Below, piece by piece: positions 1 to 7,109 of a stretch of 64,000 nucleotides of DNA. The position numbers and the translations under genes were made by a program. The notes under the pieces were generated by a model, which was not told where the DNA came from, did not search any database, and saw only the letters and a program-made list of their open reading frames with translations. Position 1 is the first letter of the stretch; each line of letters begins with the position of its first letter. The stretch spans positions 60,632-124,631 of the forward strand of contig JAQYCQ010000039.1 of NCBI GenBank assembly GCA_028724585.1, in the 5' to 3' direction. Source of the DNA: Bacillota bacterium (GTDB lineage Bacteria > Bacillota > Clostridia > Peptostreptococcales > Anaerovoracaceae).

Positions 1-2
1 TG

Positions 3-1241
3 GTAAAGGCGCAGAAGGCTGATCCGGCCAGAAACGTGCTGAATGGAGTGGAGTTCAACGCTTCGACTGATGAGGAGAAGGTCAGCGAGGCTAAGAAATA
101 TATCTCGTCGCTGGGCGTTTCAGATAAGGCGGCTATGTATCAGAGAGTCATGATGTATATGGCACAAAACGCTCAAGGACAGCAGGATGGAACTGAGGGA
201 GAAGCGGCAGCGGCTCAGCAGCAGTCCTACACTGGGGCCGGAAAGGCGGGAAATTCTATGAGCGGTCCTGCCCTGGCTGTGAAGACCGAGGCTGCCCTTA
301 CTCCTGACCAGCAGGCGGCGCTGGACGCGGCCCAGAGCCAGCAGGGCGCGGCTGCCCAGGACCAGACGGCCCAGACAGCCGATCCTAACCAGGCGGCCCA
401 GCAGCAGGAACAGACAGCCGATCCTGACCAGACGGCCCAGCAGCAGGAACAGACAGCCGATCCTGACCAGACAGCTCAGCAGCCGGCTCAGGAGGCTCAG
501 GACCAGGCAGCGCAGCAGGCTCAGCCGACTGACGAGAGCTCTATGGCAGCGGCCATGGACGCCTGGCTGCAGAACTCACCCGACAGGGGAGCTCTCCTGA
601 CCATATATTCGGAATTTATCTCCGGATATACCTATGAGGATAACCTGAAGTCCTTCGGAAGCGTGGATTACGACGATCCTTCCTCTATCAGCATCTATAC
701 CGACAGCTTCAGCGATAAAGAAGCTGTCGCCAGGTGCATAAACAAGTACAACAGGCAGGCGAAAAAGGCGGACAGGATCACATATACCGACTATGTGAAG
801 CTCCTGACATCATCGCTCAACCGCATCACTGACATGATCTCCTATGTCATGATCGCCCTCATGGCTGTATCGCTGGTGGTATCCTGCATCATGATCGGCA
901 TAATCACCCATATCTCGGTCATGGAGCGCACAAAGGAAATCGGTATACTGAGAGCTCTGGGAGCCTCTAAACGCAATGTATCGGAGGTGTTCAACGCCGA
1001 AACCTTCATCATAGGCTGCTTCTCGGGCATAATAGGTGTTCTGGTATCTTCGCTGCTGACTATACCTATGAATTCTATAATGCACAGCGTCATGGAAAAC
1101 GGACAGATACACGCTTATCTTCCGGTAAAATACGCGGCGCTCCTCATCCTGCTCAGCATGGTCATAACGGTCATAGGCGGCCTTCTCCCGGCCAGGTCGG
1201 CTGCTAAAAAGGATCCGGTGGAGTCACTCCGGACGGAGTAA
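3..1241 (+). CDS. ABC transporter permease, FtsX/MacB-like, 3' part (5' end outside window)
   Basis: The frame is open to the left edge, so this is the C-terminal ~413 residues of a longer protein; the GTG at 36 is internal, not a real start. The last ~140 residues form an FtsX-type permease domain: three hydrophobic segments, the cytoplasmic loop ERTKEIGILRALGASKRNV typical of MacB/LolE-like permeases, and a terminal PARSAAKKDPVESLR box. Before it lies a soluble, probably extracytoplasmic region containing a Gln/Ala-rich low-complexity stretch built on a 39-bp tandem repeat. Family knowledge: such permeases act in peptide or antimicrobial export, or as mechanotransmitters rather than classical transporters. 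Substrate cannot be told. The ATPase may be fused or encoded upstream of the window. Confidence 0.8.
   Translation, partial: VKAQKADPARNVLNGVEFNASTDEEKVSEAKKYISSLGVSDKAAMYQRVMMYMAQNAQGQQDGTEGEAAAAQQQSYTGAGKAGNSMSGPALAVKTEAALTPDQQAALDAAQSQQGAAAQDQTAQTADPNQAAQQQEQTADPDQTAQQQEQTADPDQTAQQPAQEAQDQAAQQAQPTDESSMAAAMDAWLQNSPDRGALLTIYSEFISGYTYEDNLKSFGSVDYDDPSSISIYTDSFSDKEAVARCINKYNRQAKKADRITYTDYVKLLTSSLNRITDMISYVMIALMAVSLVVSCIMIGIITHISVMERTKEIGILRALGASKRNVSEVFNAETFIIGCFSGIIGVLVSSLLTIPMNSIMHSVMENGQIHAYLPVKYAALLILLSMVITVIGGLLPARSAAKKDPVESLRTE
372..488 (+). repeat. 39-bp tandem repeat (three copies) inside permease gene
   Basis: Three head-to-tail units begin at 372, 411 and 450 with an exact 39-bp period, encoding 13-residue units of the type QTADPDQTAQQQE. 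The third unit is the most diverged. The period is a multiple of three, so copy-number change would keep the frame. It lies in the predicted extracytoplasmic part of the permease. Confidence 0.9.
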
Positions 1242-1263
1242 GGGAAGAAACAAAAGCAAAAAA

Positions 1264-1524
1264 GGGCGGACGGGGACAGCCTGTCAGTCACTCTGGTGGA
1301 TCCAACCGGGATCTTCACGGCGCCTTCGCGGGAAGCGGAGAACCGCTGCGCAACTCGTAAAAACGCCGATGCGTTTTTACTCAGACAGTGGCCTGCCGAC
1401 CAGCTACTCCGCTGGAAAAATAAATTTTGTAAACTTATTTTTCCTTCTCCGCTTCTAACCGCTCGACGCCGGAAAATCCACGGTCGTCTCCAAATCGTGA
1501 CTGACAGGCTGTCCCCGTCTGCCC
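1264..1524 (+). repeat. Structured ~250-bp repeat element, copy 1
   Basis: Bounded by a 28-bp inverted repeat (1264-1291 with 1497-1524, one G/T difference). Inside are a 10-bp perfect hairpin (1357-1366/1371-1380, loop CGAT) and a 10-bp AT-rich hairpin (1414-1423/1435-1444). Unpaired motifs shared with the copies at 6574-6832 and 55925-56166 include TTCGCGGGA (1325-1333), GAACCGC, CAGACAGTG (1383-1391) and CGTCTC (1485-1490). The stems have different sequence in each copy but remain complementary. It fills the gap between the permease and the convergent deformylase gene. No coding potential is evident. Confidence 0.8.
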
Positions 1525-1532
1525 ATTGTTAT

Positions 1533-1943
1533 TTATATTAATATCCCGTCATTGTGATCGCACTCGTGCTGGATGATCTGCGCGGTAAAGCCGCTGAAGC
1601 TCCGGCGCTGCTTCTTCCAGCTCATGTCGTAATACTCGACCTCTATGTTCTCGTAGCGGGTAGTCTTCCTTTCGCCGTCGAGGGAGAGACAGCCCTCCTG
1701 AGTTTCGTAAGGACCGTTCTTTTTAAGTATTACCGGGTTGAACATCACCAGGTCCAGCAGGCCCAGGTGCACGATGATGACCCGCTTTTTTATGCCTATC
1801 ATATTTGCCGCCATGCCTACGCAGCGGTCGCTGTTGGCTCTCAGCGTATCCAGCAGGTCGCGGCCCACCTGGATATCGTCCTTAGTCGCGGGCTCGGATC
1901 TCTGCTGCAGGAAAAAGGTGTCTCTGCAGATCTCTCTTATCAT
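1533..1943 (-). CDS. def: Peptide deformylase-like protein, divergent motif 1
   Basis: A 136-residue metalloenzyme-family protein that should remove the N-formyl group from nascent peptides. Visible motifs: EGCLSL (motif 2, metal-binding Cys) and QHECDH (motif 3, HExxH-type with catalytic Glu). Motif 1 reads GMAANMIG, where classical deformylases have GxGxAAxQ; the oxyanion-stabilising Gln is Met. At 136 residues it is short for the family (usually ~150-190). The ATG at 1943 is preceded by GGAG. It is the last gene of a minus-strand run starting with the hydrogenase genes, 75 bp after the phosphoesterase. It may be a second, specialised deformylase; activity is not assured. Confidence 0.8.
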   Translation of the reverse strand: MIREICRDTFFLQQRSEPATKDDIQVGRDLLDTLRANSDRCVGMAANMIGIKKRVIIVHLGLLDLVMFNPVILKKNGPYETQEGCLSLDGERKTTRYENIEVEYYDMSWKKQRRSFSGFTAQIIQHECDHNDGILI

Positions 1944-2000
1944 CTTTCATCTCCTAACTATAACTGTAAATTCACACATAGCGGCGCGGCAGCGCCCTGT

Positions 2001-2011
2001 CGGCGGAGCCG
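2001..2011. repeat. CGGAG-core short palindrome
   Basis: CGGCGGAGCCG: four-base arms around GGA, in the gap between the phosphoesterase and deformylase genes. It belongs to the window-wide family of palindromes with a constant CGGAG centre. Confidence 0.6.
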
Positions 2012-2018
2012 TCGCGGG

Positions 2019-2759
2019 CTACAGGATCTTTTCGGGCTTCCATCCCAGGAAATCGCCGGCCGCCAGTTTGTATACTATGCCGTTTTTTACGCCGGTCACA
2101 GAGTCGTGCCACCTGGACGCTCCGTGGCAGTGGGCGTAGATCACCTGTTCGACTCCGTACTCTTCTGCCAGATCCGTGAAGCAGCTCCTGGTCTGCAGGA
2201 TGTTGGTCGGAGGGTAGTGGAGGAACATTATGAATTTACTGTATCCGTCGGCGGCTGCTTTGTCAAAGGATTCTTTTAGCCTGTAGTATTCGCGTTCTAC
2301 AAGCTTCTCAGCGTGGGCAGCCTCTTCTTTGTCCCAGCCTATGAGATGGCCGTCATCGTCCAGATAGAAAGGTCCCTCGAAGGTATAGCCCTTTGTGCCG
2401 ACAAGGGCGTGATCGCCGTAGGTATAGTAGTTGTTCTGGAGGAATTCCAGCCTGCCGGCGAACTGCTCGTTCAGACGGTCAGTTTTCTTCGCGTCCCAGA
2501 ACATGTCGTGATTTCCCCGGAGCAGGATCTTGCGGCCCGGCAGGGATTCTATGTACTCGAAGTCCTTTTGGCACTGGGGCAGCTTCCTGCCCCAGGTGTG
2601 ATCACCTAACAGGACCAGCGTATCTTCGTCGGTGAGCATCTTTTCGCAGTTCTTTTTGAATTTCTTTTCATGGTTCCTCCATTCCCTGCCGAAGGCGTTC
2701 ATGGATTTCTCCGGCCGCTGGAAGCAGAGATGGAGGTCGCCGATAGCGTAAAGGCTCAT
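2019..2759 (-). CDS. Calcineurin-like metallophosphoesterase
   Basis: Soluble 246-residue phosphoesterase with the binuclear-metal motif series in order: IGDLHL near the N-terminus, LLGDHTWG, GNHDMFW, then HYPPTN and HCHG toward the C-terminus. The fold hydrolyses phosphomonoesters or diesters; the substrate is unknown. The ATG at 2759 is preferred because AGGTGA sits six bases upstream; a GTG at 2768 would abut the hydA stop directly. The gene follows hydA without a gap, so it is almost certainly cotranscribed with the hydrogenase, but nothing in its sequence ties it to hydrogen metabolism. Confidence 0.85.
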   Translation of the reverse strand: MSLYAIGDLHLCFQRPEKSMNAFGREWRNHEKKFKKNCEKMLTDEDTLVLLGDHTWGRKLPQCQKDFEYIESLPGRKILLRGNHDMFWDAKKTDRLNEQFAGRLEFLQNNYYTYGDHALVGTKGYTFEGPFYLDDDGHLIGWDKEEAAHAEKLVEREYYRLKESFDKAAADGYSKFIMFLHYPPTNILQTRSCFTDLAEEYGVEQVIYAHCHGASRWHDSVTGVKNGIVYKLAAGDFLGWKPEKIL

Positions 2760-2768
2760 GGCGGTCAC

Positions 2769-4520
2769 CTAACGGCGGCTCATGCGGGGGTTGAGAGGCA
2801 TATCCCATCCCTCGTGGTCTGTGTGCAGGAGCTCTTCGGCCTTTTCAGAGAGCGGGGCGCCGAAATATTCGCTGTATATCTTCTTTACAGCAGGATTCTC
2901 GTGGGAGAAGCGGACTTCGCTGGCGTCATCCAGCCTGTAGAGCTCTGAGCCTCTCGTGTCAGTCATTGATATGCCGTCGTGGACAGGCATGCCGCCTCCG
3001 CCGGAGCATCCTCCCGGACATGCCATGATCTCGACGAAGTCATAGCTGACTTTTCCGGCACGTATAGCTTCAATGAGTCTGCGTGTGTTGAGAAGGCCTG
3101 ACGCCGCCGCGACTTTGATCACAGTGCCGTCGATATCGATGGATGCTTCCTTCCAGCCGTCCATGCCTCTGACATCCTTAAAAGCGTCCGGGTCAGGATT
3201 TTTACCGGTCACAGAGTGATAGGCGGTACGCAGGGCTGCCTCCATGACTCCGCCGGTAACGCCGAATATCTTGCCGGCGCCCGAAGAGAAGCCGAAGGGG
3301 TCGTCAAACTCAGATTCGGATAAGAGCAGAGGCTTGATGTGGTCGGAGCGGAGCATGCGGTTCATCTCACGGACTGTCAGCACTGTATCGACATCCGGGT
3401 CGCCGCAGGCGTCGTTCTGGTTAGGCTCAGCGGCCTCGGCTTTTTTAGCCAGACATGGCATGATGGAAACTACATAGACATTGTGCGGATCTACTCCCTT
3501 TATGTCGCGGAACCAGGCCTTTATCGAAGCCGCCATCATCTGGTGAGGCGATTTTGTGGTGGAAAGCTGGGAAACCATATCCGGGTACTGGGATTTCATG
3601 AAGCGCACCCAGCCCGGGCAGCAGGAGGTGAACATAGGCTTCCTGTATTTTTCAGGGTCCTTCAGCTGCTCCAGGAATTCAGAGGCTTCCTCCATGATGG
3701 TCATGTCGGCGCCGGTATTGGTATCGAAAACATAATCGAAGCCCAGCTTTCTGAGTGCCGATACCATGCGGCCGGTGCCGGCTTCGTCGTTGGCGAGACC
3801 GAAATCCTCTCCCCACGCGGCCCTTACAGCAGGCGCTGTCTGAGCGACTACGATCTTTTCCGGATCGGCGAAAGCGTCGAAAACATCGTCTGTATCGTCG
3901 CGCTCCCTGAGGGCTCCGGTAGCGCAGTTGACGATGCACTGGCCACAGAAGGTGCAGTCGGCGCTCATGATGCTGCGTCCCAGCGTTACATTGATGTGGG
4001 CGTGGCCGCCGGATCCTTCCAGATCCCAGATGTGCATGCCCTGGATCTTGTCGCAGACGTTCACGCACCTCATGCATTTTATGCATTTAGAGGCGTCGTG
4101 GATCAGCGGCGCGTTCATATTCCAGCGCCTTGCCGGGACCTCGGGCTTGTAGGGGTTGGTGTCCAGGATATCCAGATCGCTGCACATGGTCTGGAGAGAG
4201 CAGTTGCCGGAGCGCACGCAGCTGATGCAGTTTCCGCTGTGCTGCGACATTATGAACTCGGCGTTTATACGGCGGGCTTCCCTGACGCGCGGGCTGTTAG
4301 TGAATACTGTCATTCCTTCCTGGACGACATTGTCGCAGGCAGGCACCAGTCTCTCGGTCCCTTTTATCTCGACAGTACACATGCGGCAGGCGGCTATCTC
4401 ATTTATCCCTTTGAGATAGCAGAGGTGAGGGATGGCAATGCCGGCCGCCTCCGCCGCGTCCATGATCGTAGTGCCCTCGGCGCAGCTTACAGGCGTGTTG
4501 TCTATCGTGAGATTTACCAT
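2769..4520 (-). CDS. hydA: [FeFe]-hydrogenase catalytic subunit
   Basis: A 583-residue monomeric-type [FeFe]-hydrogenase that interconverts protons plus electrons and H2 in the cytoplasm. Order of domains: plant-type [2Fe-2S] domain (1-~78, CxxC and flanking Cys), His/Cys-rich HC3 cluster motif (SGNCISCVRSGNC region), two [4Fe-4S] motifs (CIKCMRC and CTFCGQC), then the H-cluster domain with TSCCPGW, MPCLAKKAEA and MACPGGCSGGGG, and a C-terminal small-subunit-like tail. All H-cluster cysteines are present. The start overlaps the upstream flavoprotein gene as ATGGTAA, with GGAGG upstream, so the two are translationally coupled. Context suggests the glutamate-synthase-linked (group A2) class, drawing electrons from pyridine nucleotides. 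Confidence 0.95.
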   Translation of the reverse strand: MVNLTIDNTPVSCAEGTTIMDAAEAAGIAIPHLCYLKGINEIAACRMCTVEIKGTERLVPACDNVVQEGMTVFTNSPRVREARRINAEFIMSQHSGNCISCVRSGNCSLQTMCSDLDILDTNPYKPEVPARRWNMNAPLIHDASKCIKCMRCVNVCDKIQGMHIWDLEGSGGHAHINVTLGRSIMSADCTFCGQCIVNCATGALRERDDTDDVFDAFADPEKIVVAQTAPAVRAAWGEDFGLANDEAGTGRMVSALRKLGFDYVFDTNTGADMTIMEEASEFLEQLKDPEKYRKPMFTSCCPGWVRFMKSQYPDMVSQLSTTKSPHQMMAASIKAWFRDIKGVDPHNVYVVSIMPCLAKKAEAAEPNQNDACGDPDVDTVLTVREMNRMLRSDHIKPLLLSESEFDDPFGFSSGAGKIFGVTGGVMEAALRTAYHSVTGKNPDPDAFKDVRGMDGWKEASIDIDGTVIKVAAASGLLNTRRLIEAIRAGKVSYDFVEIMACPGGCSGGGGMPVHDGISMTDTRGSELYRLDDASEVRFSHENPAVKKIYSEYFGAPLSEKAEELLHTDHEGWDMPLNPRMSRR

Positions 4521-6349
4521 TTTTCCTTTCTACCTCCCTTGAAGATTCCATAGCCGAAATGGTCGCATCTGAGGCATCTGCCTGATTCCTGGCAGGCCTC
4601 CTCGTTGGTCATGCAGTATTCTATCTGTTGGAAATCACGCGCTCTCTCCGGAGCCGGCCTCATGTTAGGCTGTACGCGTCCGTAAGCTTTGCTGTCGTGC
4701 ATGACAGGGTGCGGTATATCCACGCCGGCGGTGATCTCATGGTTGTAACCCAGGTACTGGTCTATGTTGGCTGCCGCCACCTTGCCGGCGCCGATAGCCC
4801 TGATGGCCGTAGCAGGTCCGGAAACGCAGTCACCTCCCGCGAATATGCCTTCGTTGTCAGCGATATCGCCTGTGTCGAAGGCGCTGATGCTTCCTCTTAC
4901 TACAGGAATGCCGGCTTCCTCGAATTCCCTGGAGTCTACGCCCTGGCCTATAGCCACTACGACGACGTCGCAAGGTATGACGACTTCAGGAAGGTCAGCC
5001 TTGGTCGGGCGCGGTCTGCCTGACTTGTCTATGGCTCCCGGTATCTGCGGCTGTACTACCAGGCCGGTGACATTCTCATCTTCGTCAAGCTCTATCCTGA
5101 CAGGAGCCGACATGGTCATGATCTCGCAGCCCTCGGCTATAGCTCCCTCTATCTCGTCAGGGAGAGCTGTCATATCCTCTGTCCTGCGGCGGTATACGCA
5201 TGTCACGCGGTCAGCGCCCATCCTTCTGGAGCTTCTCGTGCAGTCCATGGCCACATTTCCGCCGCCTATGATACAGACATTTTTGCCGGCGAAGTCAGGC
5301 ATGTCCCCGTCGCCGATCCTGCCCAGCATCTCCACGGCTGAGATGACTCCGCGGCCGTTTTCCCCGGGCAGGTTGAGCTTCTTGTCCTGCTGGGCGCCTA
5401 TAGCGATGAATACGGCGTCGAACTCGCTTCTGAGCTGGTCCATGGTCATATCTCTTCCGATGAAGGTGTTCCTTTTGACTTCAATACCGGTCGAAAGGAT
5501 AGCGTCTATATCCTCCTGCAGCTCCTCCCTGGGCAGCCTGTAGCTTGGGATGCCGTAACGGAGCATTCCGCCCAGGTTCTTATGCGCGTCGTAGACAGTA
5601 ACGCTGTGACCCATGAGCGACAGGTAGTAGGCGCAGGAGAGTCCGCCGGGGCCGCCTCCGATGACAGCGACCTTTTTACCTGTAGGCTCAGCGCATTCTG
5701 GCGCGGCTACGATACCTGCCTTTTCGCAGGCGTATCTCTTGAGCCCCCTGATGTTGATGGAAGCGTCTATGAGCCCGCGGCGGCAGCGGTTCTCGCAGGG
5801 ATGCTCACAGACCATACCGCAGGATACAGGGAAAGGATTGTCCTTCCTGATGAGCCTTACAGCGTCGGCGTATCTGCCCGCGTTCACCAGTGCCACATAT
5901 CCGGGGATATCGACTCCGGCCGGACAGAGGGCTGTGCAGGGGATAGGCTGGTTCATGGAAGCGACGCACCTGTTGTGTCTCACGTGCTCCAGGTAATCGT
6001 CCCTGAAGCCCTCGACGCCCTTGAGCACCATAGAAGCCGCTTCGAAGCCGATGGCGCAGTCAGCGGTGTTCTTGATGACTCTGGCTGTCTTTTCTATGAG
6101 ATCCACAGTCTCCTCGGTGGCATCACCGTTAAGCACGTCTTCTATCATATTCTCCAGCTGCCCCAGCCCTACACGGCAGGGCACGCATTTTCCGCAGGTC
6201 TGCGCGTGGCACAGCTTGAGGAAAGAGGCGGCCAGGTCGACAGGACACAGGCCCGGGGGACTGGCTATGATCCGTCTCTCCAGGTCTTTATACAGCCCTT
6301 CGACAGTAGTCTGAGCCTCAGACAGGGTTTTTATCGTAAGTCTGCTCAA
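4514..6349 (-). CDS. NuoF-C-terminal/GltD-like flavoprotein partnering the [FeFe]-hydrogenase
   Basis: A 611-residue fusion. Residues ~1-130 match the C-terminal Fe-S part of NuoF-type NADH dehydrogenase subunits (CGKCVPCR cluster motif). Residues ~130-600 match the small subunit of glutamate synthase and NfnB-type oxidoreductases: Cys-rich N-terminal cluster region (CTALCPAGVDIPGY; CGMVCEHPCENRCRRG), an FAD-binding GGGPGGLSCAYY motif and an NAD(P)-binding GGGNVAMDC motif. A last Cys cluster (CRYCLRCDHFG-like, CLRCDHFG) lies near the end. It should pass electrons from NAD(P)H to HydA, with which it overlaps by seven bases. No NuoE-like subunit is adjacent. It heads the minus-strand operon. 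Exact donor, and whether bifurcation occurs, cannot be read from sequence. Confidence 0.85.
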   Translation of the reverse strand: MSRLTIKTLSEAQTTVEGLYKDLERRIIASPPGLCPVDLAASFLKLCHAQTCGKCVPCRVGLGQLENMIEDVLNGDATEETVDLIEKTARVIKNTADCAIGFEAASMVLKGVEGFRDDYLEHVRHNRCVASMNQPIPCTALCPAGVDIPGYVALVNAGRYADAVRLIRKDNPFPVSCGMVCEHPCENRCRRGLIDASINIRGLKRYACEKAGIVAAPECAEPTGKKVAVIGGGPGGLSCAYYLSLMGHSVTVYDAHKNLGGMLRYGIPSYRLPREELQEDIDAILSTGIEVKRNTFIGRDMTMDQLRSEFDAVFIAIGAQQDKKLNLPGENGRGVISAVEMLGRIGDGDMPDFAGKNVCIIGGGNVAMDCTRSSRRMGADRVTCVYRRRTEDMTALPDEIEGAIAEGCEIMTMSAPVRIELDEDENVTGLVVQPQIPGAIDKSGRPRPTKADLPEVVIPCDVVVVAIGQGVDSREFEEAGIPVVRGSISAFDTGDIADNEGIFAGGDCVSGPATAIRAIGAGKVAAANIDQYLGYNHEITAGVDIPHPVMHDSKAYGRVQPNMRPAPERARDFQQIEYCMTNEEACQESGRCLRCDHFGYGIFKGGRKEKW

Positions 6350-6421
6350 AAAAATCTTCCTTTCTATTCCAGATGTATCAAAAGCCCTTTAGAGCTTTAG
6401 GGTGTCAATGTGTAGAAGTAC

Positions 6422-6427
6422 ATTATA
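6422..6427 (-). promoter_or_regulatory. Candidate -10 box for the hydrogenase operon
   Basis: On the minus strand this reads TATAAT, ~70 bp upstream of the flavoprotein start, in an AT-rich stretch. No good -35 lies at 17 bp, so activator dependence is possible. The transcript would begin with a short hairpin around 6383-6402. Confidence 0.35.
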
Positions 6428-6573
6428 CAATATAAAAATGTTAATTATTTAGATGAAGTGAAAGTTATCATGAATTTATTCAAAAACAACTGACACGAGC
6501 CCTCCGGGCACATTGCTCACGCCGCAGACCCGCATGGAAAGAGCATTCTGCGCGATAAAAATGACTGAAAATA

Positions 6574-6832
6574 AGCGGAGCCCGGGTTACTCTCACACAG
6601 CAGCGTTGAGACGAACGTATATCTTCCCGGCGCCAAGCGGCCTGAGACGGTGAAGCGGAATTAAGTTCTCATAACTTAATTACGCAGCGGCGCACGTGTC
6701 CGAAGGAAAAACACATCGGTGTTTTTTCAAGATGCGGCGCGGTTCACCGGCTCCCGCGAAGGCACTGTTACAGGTTAAGGAGGATCACGTTCGGATCACC
6801 AGCTGCAGTGTGAGAGTAGCCCGGGCTCCGCT
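6574..6832 (-). repeat. Structured ~250-bp repeat element, copy 2 (inverted)
   Basis: Same architecture as copy 1, read on the minus strand. The outer helix pairs 6574-6603 with 6803-6832 (30 bp, two differences). A 10-bp hairpin (6705-6714/6719-6728) has loop CGAT in element orientation, and a 9-bp AT hairpin is at 6659-6667/6673-6681. The shared motifs TTCGCGGGA (6752-6760) and CGTCTC (6608-6613) are in equivalent places. An outlying helix (6506-6517 with 6841-6850) suggests the fold extends further in this copy. It occupies the divergent region between the hydrogenase operon and the hydratase gene. Confidence 0.75.
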
Positions 6833-6896
6833 GGAATGTCAGCAATGCCCGCAGCATCACAGGCAGCTGCATGGGGGAGCGAGCGTGAGTGTACCG

Positions 6897-6935
6897 TTTC
6901 ACAGGAGTTAAGTGATATGGACTTGTCCTGTGAAA
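6897..6935 (+). other. Perfect 10-bp hairpin in the 6833-7014 gap
   Basis: TTTCACAGGA (6897-6906) pairs with TCCTGTGAAA (6926-6935) around a 19-base loop. No T-run follows, so it is not an obvious terminator. The rest of 6833-7014 shows no gene or recognised regulatory element. Confidence 0.5.
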
Positions 6936-7014
6936 TGATGCCTCAGGATCGTGACCTTATAAGCAGCTGCAAAAGCGGAGTGGGCGAAAGAACAATCTGC
7001 TGATTGTATACATC

Positions 7015-7043
7015 TTGCGCCGCATAAACGTACGTGGGATAAT
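7015..7043 (+). promoter_or_regulatory. Candidate sigma-A promoter of the hydratase gene
   Basis: TTGCGC (7015-7020), 17-bp spacer, GATAAT (7038-7043), about 65 bp before the hydratase start. Both boxes match the consensus partially. Confidence 0.4.
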
Positions 7044-7109
7044 AGAGGACGAAAAAAACAAGATCAGATTAATATTCAGCAACCTATATAAATTTTATGG
7101 AGGAAAAAT

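Noticed and set aside
372..488. CRISPR-like direct repeats
   Set aside because: The units are contiguous with no spacers, lie in frame within a coding region, and there are no cas genes.
1264..1524. Reading the structured repeat as a transposase-less insertion sequence (MITE)
   Set aside because: Terminal repeats of MITEs are conserved between copies because a transposase reads them; here the terminal arms share no sequence between copies, and no target duplication was evident.
3339..4553. 404-codon plus-strand open frame
   Set aside because: Antisense to hydA, whose Fe-S and H-cluster motifs are unmistakable; no ribosome binding site or domain in the plus frame.
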